Below are positions 44,932 to 54,443 of a stretch of 64,000 bases of DNA, one piece after another; the stretch's first letter is position 1; each line of letters begins with the position of its first letter. The notes under the pieces were generated by a model. The model was given only the letters and a program-made list of their open reading frames with translations. It had not been told where the DNA came from and searched no databases. The stretch spans positions 62,001-126,000 of the forward strand of contig JAWSVK010000009.1 of the NCBI GenBank assembly GCA_033851955.1, given 5' to 3'. The translations under genes were made by a program, and so were the position numbers. The DNA is from Profundibacter sp033851955 (GTDB lineage Bacteria; Pseudomonadota; Alphaproteobacteria; Rhodobacterales; Rhodobacteraceae).

Positions 44932-46281
44932 ATGACATCTCAAAACCCCGCCAGCGGGCTGATCCGCGATGAAAGCTCAAACCCCTATATGCCAGGGTTT
45001 GGCAATGATTTTGAGACCGAAGCCCTGCCGGATGCCTTGCCTCAAGGCATGAACAGCCCGCAAAAATGCGCCTACGGCCTGTATGCCGAACAGCTGTCTG
45101 GCACTCCGTTCACTGCGCCCCGTGGTCAAAATGAACGCACGTGGTGCTACCGCATACGCCCGTCCGTACGCCACACTTCGCGATTTACGCGCATTGATGT
45201 GCCATATTGGAAATCCGCGCCCAATATCAATCCCGAGACCTTGTCATTGGGGCAGTACCGTTGGAGTCCGATCCCCCATGGGGATGAAAAACTGACCTTC
45301 ATCACGGGGATGCGCAGCATGACCACAGCGGGGGACGTGAACACGCAAGTGGGAATGGCAACACATGTTTACCTGATTACAGAATCTATGCAGGACGAAT
45401 ATTTCTATTCGGCGGACAGCGAAATGCTGATTGTCCCCCAAGAAGGCCGCCTGCGGTTTTGCACTGAGCTTGGCATCATCGATCTGGAACCAAAAGAAAT
45501 CGCCGTGCTGCCCCGTGGCATGGTGTTTCGGGTCGAAGTCATCGACGGCCCCGCACGTGGGTTTGTTTGTGAAAACTACGGGCAAAAGTTCGATCTGCCG
45601 GGCCGTGGCCCAATCGGGGCCAATTGTCTGGCCAATCCACGCGATTTCAAAACACCGATCGCTGCGTTCGAGGACCGAGATGCCGATAGCCGTGTTGTGG
45701 TGAAATGGGGCGGACAGTTCCATGAAACCTTTATTGATCACTCCCCATTGGATGTGGTGGCGTGGCATGGGAACTACTGTGCTTGCAAATATGACCTGCG
45801 CACATTTTCCCCTGTTGGCGCTTTGTTGTTTGATCATCCAGATCCGTCAATCTTTACCGTCCTGACCGCACCCTCCGGCGTAGAGGGCACTGCGAACATC
45901 GACTTTGTGCTGTTTCGCGAACGCTGGATGGTGGCCGAAAATACGTTTCGCCCGCCGTGGTACCACAAAAATATCATGTCTGAATTGATGGGTAATATTT
46001 ACGGCATCTATGACGCCAAACCAGACGGTTTTGCGCCAGGCGGCATGTCGCTTCACAATATGATGATCCCGCATGGGCCTGACAATGCGGCGTTTGAAAA
46101 AGCCAGCAATACCGATTTGAAGCCAGAGTTTTTGGACAACACAATGTCCTTCATGATTGAAACCCGTTTTCCACAGCACCTGACCGATTTCGCCGCCCAT
46201 GAGGCGCCCGTACAGGATAACTATATCGACTGCTGGGACTCGCTTGATAAGAAATTTGATGGCACCAAGGGGGTGAAATGA
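44932..46281 (+). CDS. hmgA: Homogentisate 1,2-dioxygenase
   Basis: A 449-aa ring-cleaving dioxygenase. The N-terminal MPGFGNDFETEALP motif and the iron-binding region are present: RPPWYHKNIMSELMGNIYG (His and Glu) and MMIPHGPDN (His). It opens homogentisate to maleylacetoacetate in tyrosine and phenylacetate degradation, in the cytosol. AGGAG lies 6 bases before the ATG at 44932; the frame extends 12 codons upstream without similarity. It leads the operon and overlaps maiA by ATGA. Confidence 0.97.
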   Translation: MTSQNPASGLIRDESSNPYMPGFGNDFETEALPDALPQGMNSPQKCAYGLYAEQLSGTPFTAPRGQNERTWCYRIRPSVRHTSRFTRIDVPYWKSAPNINPETLSLGQYRWSPIPHGDEKLTFITGMRSMTTAGDVNTQVGMATHVYLITESMQDEYFYSADSEMLIVPQEGRLRFCTELGIIDLEPKEIAVLPRGMVFRVEVIDGPARGFVCENYGQKFDLPGRGPIGANCLANPRDFKTPIAAFEDRDADSRVVVKWGGQFHETFIDHSPLDVVAWHGNYCACKYDLRTFSPVGALLFDHPDPSIFTVLTAPSGVEGTANIDFVLFRERWMVAENTFRPPWYHKNIMSELMGNIYGIYDAKPDGFAPGGMSLHNMMIPHGPDNAAFEKASNTDLKPEFLDNTMSFMIETRFPQHLTDFAAHEAPVQDNYIDCWDSLDKKFDGTKGVK

Positions 46282-46916
46282 GGCTCTATTCCTACTGGAG
46301 ATCAACCGCTGCCTACCGTGTTCGCATTGCGTTAAACATGAAAGGTGTGGGTTATGACACCGTGCCGGTCGATTTGGTCGCAGATGGCGGGCAACAGCAC
46401 ACAGCAGACTATACAGCATTAAACCCATCGCATTTGGTGCCGACCTTGGTGCTGGATGATGGTACGGCGTTGACGCAATCCTTGGCGATTGTTGAATACC
46501 TCGACATCACACGCCCAAGTCCACCTTTGCTGCCTGCTGACCCAATTCAGCGCGCCCGTGTCAAAGCCTCCGCGCTGGTGATTGCGGCAGACATGCACCC
46601 CGTCAACAACCTGCGCGTTGTGCAGCATCTAGGGGCCAAATTTAGCGCCACGCCCGAGGACAAGGCGGAATGGATGTGCCACTGGATGCGATCGGGGTTT
46701 GATGCTTTGTTGCAGATGGTCCAACAGAACACGGAATTTGCCTTTGGCGATGCGCCCGGATTTGCCGATATTTGCCTGACTGCGCAGTACTACAATGCGC
46801 GTCGGTGGGGGCTGGACCTTGCCCCCTATGCCCGCCTAACTGAGATTGAACAAAACTGTCTGGCCTTGCCTGCCTTTGACGCGGCAACCCCTGAAAACCA
46901 GCCAGACGCAACTTAG
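46278..46916 (+). CDS. maiA: Maleylacetoacetate isomerase
   Basis: A 212-aa zeta-class GST-like enzyme with the active-site SYWRSTAAYRVRIALN near residues 4-20 and the glutathione-contact region LTQSLAIVEYLD near residue 65. It isomerises maleylacetoacetate to fumarylacetoacetate, the step between its two neighbours hmgA and fahA. Start overlaps the hmgA stop by 4 bases. Confidence 0.96.
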   Translation: MRLYSYWRSTAAYRVRIALNMKGVGYDTVPVDLVADGGQQHTADYTALNPSHLVPTLVLDDGTALTQSLAIVEYLDITRPSPPLLPADPIQRARVKASALVIAADMHPVNNLRVVQHLGAKFSATPEDKAEWMCHWMRSGFDALLQMVQQNTEFAFGDAPGFADICLTAQYYNARRWGLDLAPYARLTEIEQNCLALPAFDAATPENQPDAT

Positions 46917-46934
46917 ACCTAAGGAAAACCGCGA

Positions 46935-48200
46935 ATGACACAACTGCAAAAATCATGGGTTACATCGGCCAATTCCGCCGGCACAGATTTCCCGTTGAAC
47001 AACCTGCCTTACGGGGTGTTTTCCGTGAACAATGAGGACGCAATGTGTGGCGTTGCCATCGGCGACATGATCCTGAACGTGACCAGCGCCGAGGAAGCAG
47101 GCATTCTGAACGCTTCAGATTTGCCAGTGTTTGACGTACCCTATTGGAACGACTTTATGGACCTAGGGCGCGATGCCTGGGCAACGTTTCGCGCTGAATT
47201 GACCGCAGCCCTGACTGACGGATCAAGCGAAAAATCAGCATTAGAGCCACATTTGGTCGCTCAAAGCGACGTGACGATGCATATGCCCTTCGCCGTATCA
47301 GAATACACTGATTTCTACGCCGGTCGTCAACATGCCGAAAACATGGGGGCGATCTTGCGCGGCTCACCGGAGTTACCTGCCAACTGGCTACACATACCCA
47401 TCGGTTATAATGGCCGCGCCTCGACAGTTGTAGTGTCGGGCACCGACATTCACCGCCCGATGAGCCAGATGAAAGCCCCCGATGTCGATATGCCGTCCTT
47501 CGGCCCTACCAAGCGGCTGGATATCGAACTGGAAATGGGTGCAATCGTTGGCACGGGGTCCAACATGGGGCAACCGATCACCGTTGATCAGGCTGATGAT
47601 ATGATCTTTGGCTACGTATTGTTAAACGACTGGTCCGCCCGCGACATTCAGGGTTGGGAATACATGCCACTTGGGCCGTTTCAGGGCAAAGCATTCGGGA
47701 CTTCCATCAGTCCTTGGATCGTGACTTCGGCAGCGTTAGAGACGTTTCGAACGCCAACACCACCGCGTGACAAGGAACTTCTGCCCTATCTGACCGAGAC
47801 CAAAGACGGCCTGTATGATATTACTCTAGAGGTCACCATGCAGCCCGAGGGCGCCGCCACGGCCACCACGCTCACGCGTACAAATTACAGCCGGATGTAC
47901 TATTCCGCCGCGCAACAATTGTGTCATCACGCGGTTAGTGGTTGCGAAATGTCGCCGGGCGATCTGTTAGGGTCAGGCACCATATCAGGCCCTAATAAGG
48001 CTGAATATGGATCATTGATGGAACTCAGCTGGGCTGGACGTGAACCCTTTACGCTCGACACAGGCGAGATCCGCACATTCATTGAGGACGGCGACACGTT
48101 GACCTTAAGGGGCCACGCTCAAGGCAACGGCTTCAAGATCGGCTTTGGTGATTGTCAGGGCAAAATCCTGCCCGCTGTCAAAATGCCAACCAACACATAA
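46935..48200 (+). CDS. fahA: Fumarylacetoacetase
   Basis: A 421-aa FAH. The metal-binding and catalytic regions are seen: YTDFYAGRQHAENMG around residue 120 (Asp and the catalytic His), RRLDIELEMGAIVG-like block as KRLDIELEMGAIVGTG (two Glu ligands) near residue 195, and VLLNDWSARDIQGWEY (Asp) near residue 230. It splits fumarylacetoacetate into fumarate and acetoacetate, the end of the tyrosine/homogentisate route. An upstream GGAAAAC lies before the ATG. Confidence 0.96.
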   Translation: MTQLQKSWVTSANSAGTDFPLNNLPYGVFSVNNEDAMCGVAIGDMILNVTSAEEAGILNASDLPVFDVPYWNDFMDLGRDAWATFRAELTAALTDGSSEKSALEPHLVAQSDVTMHMPFAVSEYTDFYAGRQHAENMGAILRGSPELPANWLHIPIGYNGRASTVVVSGTDIHRPMSQMKAPDVDMPSFGPTKRLDIELEMGAIVGTGSNMGQPITVDQADDMIFGYVLLNDWSARDIQGWEYMPLGPFQGKAFGTSISPWIVTSAALETFRTPTPPRDKELLPYLTETKDGLYDITLEVTMQPEGAATATTLTRTNYSRMYYSAAQQLCHHAVSGCEMSPGDLLGSGTISGPNKAEYGSLMELSWAGREPFTLDTGEIRTFIEDGDTLTLRGHAQGNGFKIGFGDCQGKILPAVKMPTNT

Positions 48201-48227
48201 ACGCGAACACGTAAAAAGGAACATCAA

Positions 48228-49178
48228 ATGGCAAAAGCATTCGCATCCCAAGGCGACATGACCGAAAAGAAAACCACCTTTGTTGAAATCGGCGACGGTC
48301 TTTATGCCTTCACCGCTGAGGGCGACCCGAATTCAGGCGTGATCATCGGGGACGAGAGCGTCATGGTGATTGAGGCCCAAGCGACGCCCCGTTTGGCCAA
48401 CAAAGTCATTGAGGAAATTCGCAAGGTCACGGACAAACCAATCAGCCATCTGGTGCTGACACACTACCACGCCGTGCGGGTGCTGGGCGCTTCGGCCTAC
48501 GGCGCCCCCGAGGTCATCATGTCCGACACGGCGCGCAGCATGGTCGTGGAGCGTGGCCAAGAGGATTGGGACAGCGAATTCCAACGCTTCCCGCGCCTGT
48601 TTGAAGGTCACGAGAGCATTCCCGGCCTGACCTATCCAACGACAACCTTCACCGATTCTATGACCGTCTATCTGGGCAATCGCCGCGTTGACATTATGCA
48701 TCTGGGCCGTGCCCACACCGCAGGTGATGCCGTGATTTGGGTGCCCGACGCCGAAGTGATGTTCACTGGTGATATCGTTGAATACCACTCCGCTTGTTAT
48801 TGCGGTGACGGCCATTTCGCCGACTGGGGCGACACGCTGGAAAACATCGCGATGTTTGATCCGGTTAGCATTGCACCGGGCCGTGGTGACGCGTTGGTCG
48901 GTCGCGAAATGGTTGCAGCTGCCTTGGAAAGCACGCTCGATTTCGTCGAGAGCACCTACCGCCCCGCCGCTCGCGTGGCCGCCCGTGGTGGGAGCCTGAA
49001 AGAGGCTTGGGATGCGGTGCGTGCCGAGTGTGACCCCAAGTTCAACGACTATGCAATCTACGAGCATTGCCTGCCGTTCAACGTGGCCCGCGCCTATGAC
49101 GAAGCCCGCGGCATTGACACACCTCGCATTTGGACCGCCCAACGTGATATTGAGATGTGGGAAGCGTTGCAGGCCTAG
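48228..49178 (+). CDS. MBL-fold metallo-hydrolase with altered HxHxDH motif
   Basis: A 316-aa metallo-beta-lactamase-fold protein. The usual zinc motif HxHxDH reads H79-Y-H81-A-V83-R84, with Asp and the third His replaced by Val and Arg, so one metal site is probably lost or remodelled. Later ligands remain (HLGRAHTAGDAVIW, MFTGDIV). AAGGA lies 7 bases before the ATG. It sits between fahA and an FAD hydroxylase, and its role in aromatic degradation is unknown; a ring- or thioester-hydrolase role is speculative. Confidence 0.85.
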   Translation: MAKAFASQGDMTEKKTTFVEIGDGLYAFTAEGDPNSGVIIGDESVMVIEAQATPRLANKVIEEIRKVTDKPISHLVLTHYHAVRVLGASAYGAPEVIMSDTARSMVVERGQEDWDSEFQRFPRLFEGHESIPGLTYPTTTFTDSMTVYLGNRRVDIMHLGRAHTAGDAVIWVPDAEVMFTGDIVEYHSACYCGDGHFADWGDTLENIAMFDPVSIAPGRGDALVGREMVAAALESTLDFVESTYRPAARVAARGGSLKEAWDAVRAECDPKFNDYAIYEHCLPFNVARAYDEARGIDTPRIWTAQRDIEMWEALQA

Positions 49179-49206
49179 CTGGCCAAAGAAAACACCGGAG
49201 GATGCT

Positions 49207-50832
49207 ATGAAAAAGATTTTTGAAGTCCCGATGTACGCCTACGAAAAATCGCCGGATCAAGACGCCACCCTGCCTGTTCGCCGCCCTGTGGTGGTGATTG
49301 GCGCGGGGCCTGTCGGGCTTGGCGTTGCGATTGATTTGGCGCAGCACGGTGTGCCCGTGGTCATCGTGGACGACAATGATAAAGTATCCTTCGGCTCTCG
49401 TGCTATCTGTTTTGCCAAGCGGCCGCTGGACATTCTTGACCGGCTGGGCTGTGGCGCGCCAATGGTTGAAAAGGGCGTTCAGTGGAGCGTCGGTAAGGTT
49501 TTTTTCGACGAGGCCGAGACTTATAAATTTGATCTGTTAGATGAAGGCGGCCACAAGAACCCGGCCTTCATCAACCTGCAACAATACTATTTTGAACAGT
49601 ATATGGTCGACCGTGTGCGGGCCTTGCAGGCCGAAGGAAAACCAATCGAGCTGCGCGGCAAAAACAAGGTCGAGGCAGTTGGCCAGCATGACGATCACGT
49701 CACGCTTGAGATTTCCACAGAGGATGGACCCTACATTCTTGAAGCCGAATGGCTGATCGCCTGTGATGGTGCAAATTCTCCGACCCGCCGGATGCTTGGG
49801 CTTGATTTTGCAGGCCGTGTTTTTGAGGATAATTTCCTGATTGCAGACGTGGTGATGGAGGCGGATTTCCCGACGGAACGCTGGTTCTGGTTCGACCCGC
49901 CTTTTAATCGTGGCCAATCGGCATTGCTGCACAAACAACCCGACAATGTCTGGCGGATTGATTTGCAGCTGGGCTGGGACATTGACCGCGACCACGAAAT
50001 GAAGCACGAAAACATCATCCCGCGCCTGCATGCTATGCTGGGTGAGGATGCCAAGTTTGAGCTGGAGTGGGTCTCGATTTACACGTTCCAATGTCGCCGG
50101 ATGGAGGCGTTCCGCGCGGGCCGTACTTTGTTCGCGGGTGACGCGGCTCATCAGGTTTCGCCGTTCGGCGCGAGGGGGGCGAATAGTGGTTTGCAAGACA
50201 CTGACAATCTGGCGTGGAAACTGAAATTGGTGATGGACGGCAAAGCGCCTGACGCCTTGATGGACAGCTATAACGACGAGCGGGTTTACGGTGCGGATGA
50301 AAACATCCTGAACTCGACGCGCTCGACCGACTTCATCACGCCAAAGTCCGACATCAGTCGGATATTTCGCAACGCGGTTCTTGATCTGGCAGGGCGGTTT
50401 GAATTTGCTCGCCCCTTGGTGAACTCGGGTCGACTTTCGGTGCCTTGCACATATGACGGCTCGGTTCTGAACGGGCCGGATGCCGACGGGTTGCCAAAGG
50501 CCTTGCGCCCGGGCGCATCGGCGATGGATGCACCGACCAAAAACGGTTGGTTGCTGGACCGATTGGGCGGTAAGTTCCAATTGCTGGCCATTGGTGTGGA
50601 AGCCGAAGATGGTTTGAGCACCTGCGGCATAGACATCGAAACGCTTTCGTTTGCGGCAGATGAAAGCGCCGAAATGGCGGCCCGTTATCTGGGGGATGCC
50701 AAAGGCGCAATCTACCTGATGCGGCCGGACCAACATGTTGCGGCGCGTTGGACCCGTTTTGACAAAATCGCCGTTTTGGATGCCCTAAAAACCGCCACCG
50801 CCCAAACTGAAATTGTGCAGGGAGTAAAGTAA
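49207..50832 (+). CDS. FAD-dependent aromatic hydroxylase (MhpA/PheA-like)
   Basis: A 541-aa flavin monooxygenase. FAD motif GAGPVGLGVAIDLA (about 33-47), the DG motif ACDGANSPTRRMLGL and the GD motif LFAGDAAHQVSPFGARGANSG are all present; the C-terminal thioredoxin-like domain is typical of phenol hydroxylase-type enzymes. This group hydroxylates aromatic rings with NAD(P)H and O2. In an hmg operon it may make or use homogentisate-like ring compounds, but the substrate cannot be read from the sequence. GGAGGA 5 bases before the ATG supports the start at 49207, not the longer frame. Confidence 0.88.
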   Translation: MKKIFEVPMYAYEKSPDQDATLPVRRPVVVIGAGPVGLGVAIDLAQHGVPVVIVDDNDKVSFGSRAICFAKRPLDILDRLGCGAPMVEKGVQWSVGKVFFDEAETYKFDLLDEGGHKNPAFINLQQYYFEQYMVDRVRALQAEGKPIELRGKNKVEAVGQHDDHVTLEISTEDGPYILEAEWLIACDGANSPTRRMLGLDFAGRVFEDNFLIADVVMEADFPTERWFWFDPPFNRGQSALLHKQPDNVWRIDLQLGWDIDRDHEMKHENIIPRLHAMLGEDAKFELEWVSIYTFQCRRMEAFRAGRTLFAGDAAHQVSPFGARGANSGLQDTDNLAWKLKLVMDGKAPDALMDSYNDERVYGADENILNSTRSTDFITPKSDISRIFRNAVLDLAGRFEFARPLVNSGRLSVPCTYDGSVLNGPDADGLPKALRPGASAMDAPTKNGWLLDRLGGKFQLLAIGVEAEDGLSTCGIDIETLSFAADESAEMAARYLGDAKGAIYLMRPDQHVAARWTRFDKIAVLDALKTATAQTEIVQGVK

Positions 50833-50833
50833 G

Positions 50834-51025
50834 ATGACGGAACTGATAACAACCCCCAACATCAAAGACGCTGACGACTTTTACGCCGACCTGTTGGCCC
50901 TGCACGACGGGCATAGCAAAGAGACTTCAGACGCCATTAACGCACGGCTGATCTTGTTGTTGGCCAACCACATTGGCGACCGAAATGTCTTGGCCCAGGC
51001 CATGCGGGATGCCGCCACGGCTTAG
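50834..51025 (+). CDS. DUF2783 domain protein
   Basis: A 63-aa, mostly helical small protein (DADDFYADLLALHDGHSKET, then SDAINARLILLLANHIGD) matching DUF2783, a family recurrently found directly after flavin aromatic hydroxylases. Spacing is 1 base after the hydroxylase stop, with a GGAG upstream. A role as subunit or stabiliser of the hydroxylase is a guess from this link. Confidence 0.85.
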   Translation: MTELITTPNIKDADDFYADLLALHDGHSKETSDAINARLILLLANHIGDRNVLAQAMRDAATA

Positions 51026-51460
51026 GGCTTGCTGGCAGGTGCTCTGCGGCGCTTTTGAGTCATGAGGGGACACAAACCCTTTGCCTCGCGGTTCGCTGCC
51101 AAAGGAAAGTTATTTGCGGAATTTGACCACCCCGCATATAAACGCGAGCGACGGCGAGACACCTGTCTAGGCCGCGTCTTACAACACAACCCGAGCTTGA
51201 TCAAAAGAGGCTGCGATTGCGGTGTGTATGCCCTTTCGGGTGTTGTTTGCTGTGGCCTGTGTTCATGAATTGTGATCGGCACGCGGACATAAAGCTTTCC
51301 AATCAGCCGCCGCCGCTCTTGCTGGAAACGAGGTGTCCACATATCCGCAAACAACAAGCCTAAGCAAACCATATTTCGCTAATCGAACAATTTGCCAGCT
51401 TGCCAAAAAACCCCACATTCGTCTATTTTCAAACGCGAAGAAATTTTACGGCTGAACCAT
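51026..51460. other. Region without a recognisable gene
   Basis: 435 bases between the homogentisate operon and the exopolysaccharide locus. Two overlapping antiparallel open frames exist (51022-51372 minus, 51062-51268 plus), but neither has a ribosome-binding site or a known domain and both carry rare-looking composition, so I do not call them. No tRNA, terminator or IS end is evident. It may hold a decayed gene. Confidence 0.4.
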
Positions 51461-52525
51461 CTAGGAAGTTTGCGTGGCTATTGGTTGTTTTCCAAATACC
51501 GGTGCTTTTTTGCTCAGCATTTTATTGTCAGCAAGCAAGCCCGCCGACCCGATAAGATCTGTCCAATTTTCAAGAAATGCGTCCTCTTGGTGTGGTGCAT
51601 TTCTTGCATCCGAATTGTCGACCAAATCCTGAGGCGTTTCTGACAGCTCCGCAATCTTAGCCGCCAGACGGGCTTGGTTATTTACGTCTACATAGGTCGC
51701 GCCATAATCTGCATGATCCATCAACCCGTCAATGCGGTTGCAAAGTAGGGCGCGCTTTGCGGCCAACGTTTCAGCGGCTACTAAACCAAACGCTTCCCAT
51801 CGGGACGGCATGATGACCGCGTCAAGCCGAGACATGGCGAGGGTGGGGGCGGGTTGAAAGCCCGTGAATGCTATTCGAGAATCTTTGCCAGCCTTGCGGA
51901 CAAGTGTTTCCATTTCGTCTCCCTCCCCAATGATCTTCAAGCGCAGATCGGGGTTTGGAACCGCCTTGAAAGCGTCGATCAACAAATCCAACCCCTTTTG
52001 TCGATCAAGACGGCCAATGGCGCCAAACCTGCGGATCGGTCCTTTGGGGCGTGGCAGGGCCCGAAACTGCGACAAATCAGTGCATGACGGAATGACAAAA
52101 AGCTGTTCAGTCGAGCACAGATCAAGTGATGCGATCCATTTGGACTGCGCGTGGCTGACGGCCACAACACGATCAAAGAGCGAGTATGCGACTTTTAACA
52201 TGCCCAGAAACCGCTTTTTTCGGACAACGTTATGGGCGATGAATCCTGCGGTATAGCTGTGTTCGACATGAACGATCGTCGATCCCGGATGGGTGGCGCG
52301 CAGGGCAATCAACGCCGGCAGTGATCGCCAGTTAATCGTGGTGTGTGACACGATCATAGCGGGCCGTCCGAGAATAGACCGATACTGGCCGCGACGTACA
52401 TTCAACACGTCATGCTGAGCAGTTTTTTCCAATGATCTAGATGTACGGATGAAATCGACCAAACGGGTCACGCCGCCGATGGTTGTGTCATCAACAAGAT
52501 GAAGAATTGTCGGGCGATGGCTCAT
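51461..52525 (-). CDS. Glycosyltransferase family 4
   Basis: A 354-aa GT-B protein. The N-terminal half has ILHLVDDTTIGGVTRLVDFI and a VHVEHSYTAGF nucleotide-sugar region; the C-terminal half has GRLDRQKGLDLLIDAF and PSRWEAFGLVAAETLA (EX7E). It should add a sugar from a nucleotide donor to the exopolysaccharide unit at the inner membrane face. I use the ATG at 52525, preceded by AAAGGA; the frame extends upstream inside the next gene. The start overlaps the upstream GT2 gene by 4 bases. Confidence 0.92.
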   Translation of the reverse strand: MSHRPTILHLVDDTTIGGVTRLVDFIRTSRSLEKTAQHDVLNVRRGQYRSILGRPAMIVSHTTINWRSLPALIALRATHPGSTIVHVEHSYTAGFIAHNVVRKKRFLGMLKVAYSLFDRVVAVSHAQSKWIASLDLCSTEQLFVIPSCTDLSQFRALPRPKGPIRRFGAIGRLDRQKGLDLLIDAFKAVPNPDLRLKIIGEGDEMETLVRKAGKDSRIAFTGFQPAPTLAMSRLDAVIMPSRWEAFGLVAAETLAAKRALLCNRIDGLMDHADYGATYVDVNNQARLAAKIAELSETPQDLVDNSDARNAPHQEDAFLENWTDLIGSAGLLADNKMLSKKAPVFGKQPIATQTS

Positions 52526-53502
52526 GATCTGGTTCCTTTGTAAGGTAGCAACACCGACAACGCTGAGCGACCAAAGTAGCGCAAGACCAGCGTGGCTCCA
52601 ACGGTGGACAGTGTTTTGACTGGTTCCTCGGCAAGGGGGCGCAGAGAGTGGCAAAGCGAGGCTTGCATCATTTTGGTGGCCTGATGGCTGTCGAAATCAC
52701 TGATCGCGCGGCGTGCCAAATAGCGCAATTGGTAGGCGCGGGCGACCTCCGCATAGCGAGCGAAAAAGGCCGGATACAGCCTTCCCAATTTTGCTACCAT
52801 GCGTTCCCAGGCCTCGAGCTGACGCTCGACAACTGCAGACAAACCATTTGCGCTGATGCGGTAGCGGGTCAACAATTCTGGAATGCCCTCGAACCGCCAC
52901 GCTGTTGACAGCGAAATTCGAAGCCAGCATTCAATGTCCTCAGACTGGCGAAATGTCTCGTCAAAAAACCAGTCACGCTCAGGTTCACTGCGCGGACGAT
53001 AGGCAATTTCATCAAACACCTCACGACGGATCACCGCAGAAGATCCATTGCCGATAGGGTTTCGTTTCAGGATATGCGCCGATGTAATCTCGGTGAGGCG
53101 CGGCTGTTGGGAAAGCCCTAAATCCATGCCGCCGTCGTCAATGAGGGAGGAGCCAGCATAGCTAACGCCGACACGCGGATTATCTTGCAGGTGTCGAATA
53201 TGTTGCGCAAGTTTGTGCGGCTCCCAGATATCATCCGCGTCACAAAACCCTATGACACTACCAACGCAGGCATCAATGCCCGTATTGCGCGCGCCCGCAA
53301 GACCTCGGTTGCGCTGGTGAATGAGCCGAACCCGCTGATCCAATTGATAGCGACTAACGATCGTTGATGTTTCATCCGTGGAACCATCATCAACAACGAT
53401 AATCTCGAAATTTTGATAGGTTTGCGCCAGAAGAGCATCAAGCGTTTGGGAAACAGTCTCTGCAACATTGAAAGCAGGTACGATAATTGAAGCAGTGGTC
53501 AT
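52522..53502 (-). CDS. Glycosyltransferase family 2
   Basis: A 326-aa GT-A protein: ASIIVPAFNVAETVSQTLDA at the N-terminus, IVVDDGSTDET, and the DXD-type GFCDADDIWEP near residue 90. Acceptor and donor unknown. It precedes a GT4 gene (4-base overlap) and follows a second GT2, so the three build one repeat unit. Confidence 0.93.
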   Translation of the reverse strand: MTTASIIVPAFNVAETVSQTLDALLAQTYQNFEIIVVDDGSTDETSTIVSRYQLDQRVRLIHQRNRGLAGARNTGIDACVGSVIGFCDADDIWEPHKLAQHIRHLQDNPRVGVSYAGSSLIDDGGMDLGLSQQPRLTEITSAHILKRNPIGNGSSAVIRREVFDEIAYRPRSEPERDWFFDETFRQSEDIECWLRISLSTAWRFEGIPELLTRYRISANGLSAVVERQLEAWERMVAKLGRLYPAFFARYAEVARAYQLRYLARRAISDFDSHQATKMMQASLCHSLRPLAEEPVKTLSTVGATLVLRYFGRSALSVLLPYKGTRS

Positions 53503-53519
53503 AGTGATCTCCGATTTGA

Positions 53520-54443
53520 TTAGCGGTTGAAAATTGCACGGGTGAGCGGGGGTGGCAAAATCATGGCACAGAATACTGCAATCAAAGTGAGCGCACCACG
53601 CCGTGGTGTATCGAAAAAGCCGGAAGGGCTGAGCGTGAGACCGCGCAAGGCAAATCGTAACGCCGGTGTGCGCCCTTGGCCCAATCGCAATGCGCGACGG
53701 GCAAGATAGCGGTAATAGGTGGCATTTGCTGCAGCAGTCGGAATGTGCCCATAGGTTTTAGCAGTGTGCAAAACGGCCGAGCGGGCTTCCAGCATGGCGT
53801 TAAGGTCGCTCGAAAGGCCTTGTGAACTGGTCCGGTAATATGTCTGGCACATATTATATCCCACCACATGCCCCCCTTCGCCCACCAAACGGACCAACCA
53901 CTCCAAATCTTCATTCCGAGCCAATGTGTCATTGAACCCGCCGGTTTCTCGGAAAATCTGGCGCCTAACAGAAATATTAGACATGGTGCAAACAGGGTTT
54001 TCTGCCAGCAACATCGGTATCTCCAGTGGCTTGTCTGGCACTGTCGAATAGGTCGTGGCCGCAGATTTGTCGTTTAGAAAGAACGCCACCTGGCCATAGG
54101 CGGCATCAACATCCTTATTGGCAAAACATTCGGCGAGCTGTTCCAATTTTTCGGCAGTCCAGATGTCATCCGCGTCACAGAATGAAAGGACATCGCCCAT
54201 GGCCCAGCAAAGGGCCGCCATATTGCGCGCCCTGCTGGCCCCGCCCCCGTTGGTGGTAGCAGCACTAATGCGTGGATCTTTTGCCGAATACCTATGGATG
54301 ATCGCGCTTGTATCATCGGTCGATCCGTCGTCGATGCACAAAGCTTCCCAGTCCGAATGGGTTTGCATGCAAATCGCATCAAGCGTCTTGGCCAAGGTTT
54401 CCTCGGCGTTAAAGCAGGGAATGATAATGGAAAAATATGTCAT
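53520..54443 (-). CDS. Glycosyltransferase family 2
   Basis: A 307-aa GT-A protein with ISIIPCFNAEETLAKTLDA-like start (FSIIIPCFNAEETLAKTLDA), CIDDGSTDDTS and SFCDADDIWTAEKL. It is a paralogue of the neighbouring 326-aa GT2. It starts within the 3' end of the flippase gene (4-base overlap) and ends 17 bases before the next GT gene. Confidence 0.93.
   Translation of the reverse strand: MTYFSIIIPCFNAEETLAKTLDAICMQTHSDWEALCIDDGSTDDTSAIIHRYSAKDPRISAATTNGGGASRARNMAALCWAMGDVLSFCDADDIWTAEKLEQLAECFANKDVDAAYGQVAFFLNDKSAATTYSTVPDKPLEIPMLLAENPVCTMSNISVRRQIFRETGGFNDTLARNEDLEWLVRLVGEGGHVVGYNMCQTYYRTSSQGLSSDLNAMLEARSAVLHTAKTYGHIPTAAANATYYRYLARRALRLGQGRTPALRFALRGLTLSPSGFFDTPRRGALTLIAVFCAMILPPPLTRAIFNR

Noticed and set aside
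48333..49142. A 269-residue minus-strand frame antisense to the MBL-fold gene
   Set aside because: Shadow of the plus-strand MBL gene; Gln- and His-rich composition and no recognisable domain.
49537..50736. A 399-residue open frame on the minus strand, antisense to the FAD hydroxylase
   Set aside because: It is completely inside a gene with clear FAD motifs and ribosome-binding site. The long frame follows from codon bias of the real gene and shows no domain.
51022..51372. A 116-residue minus-strand ORF downstream of the DUF2783 gene
   Set aside because: No SD, very basic composition, no family resemblance, and it overlaps a plus-strand frame just as weak.
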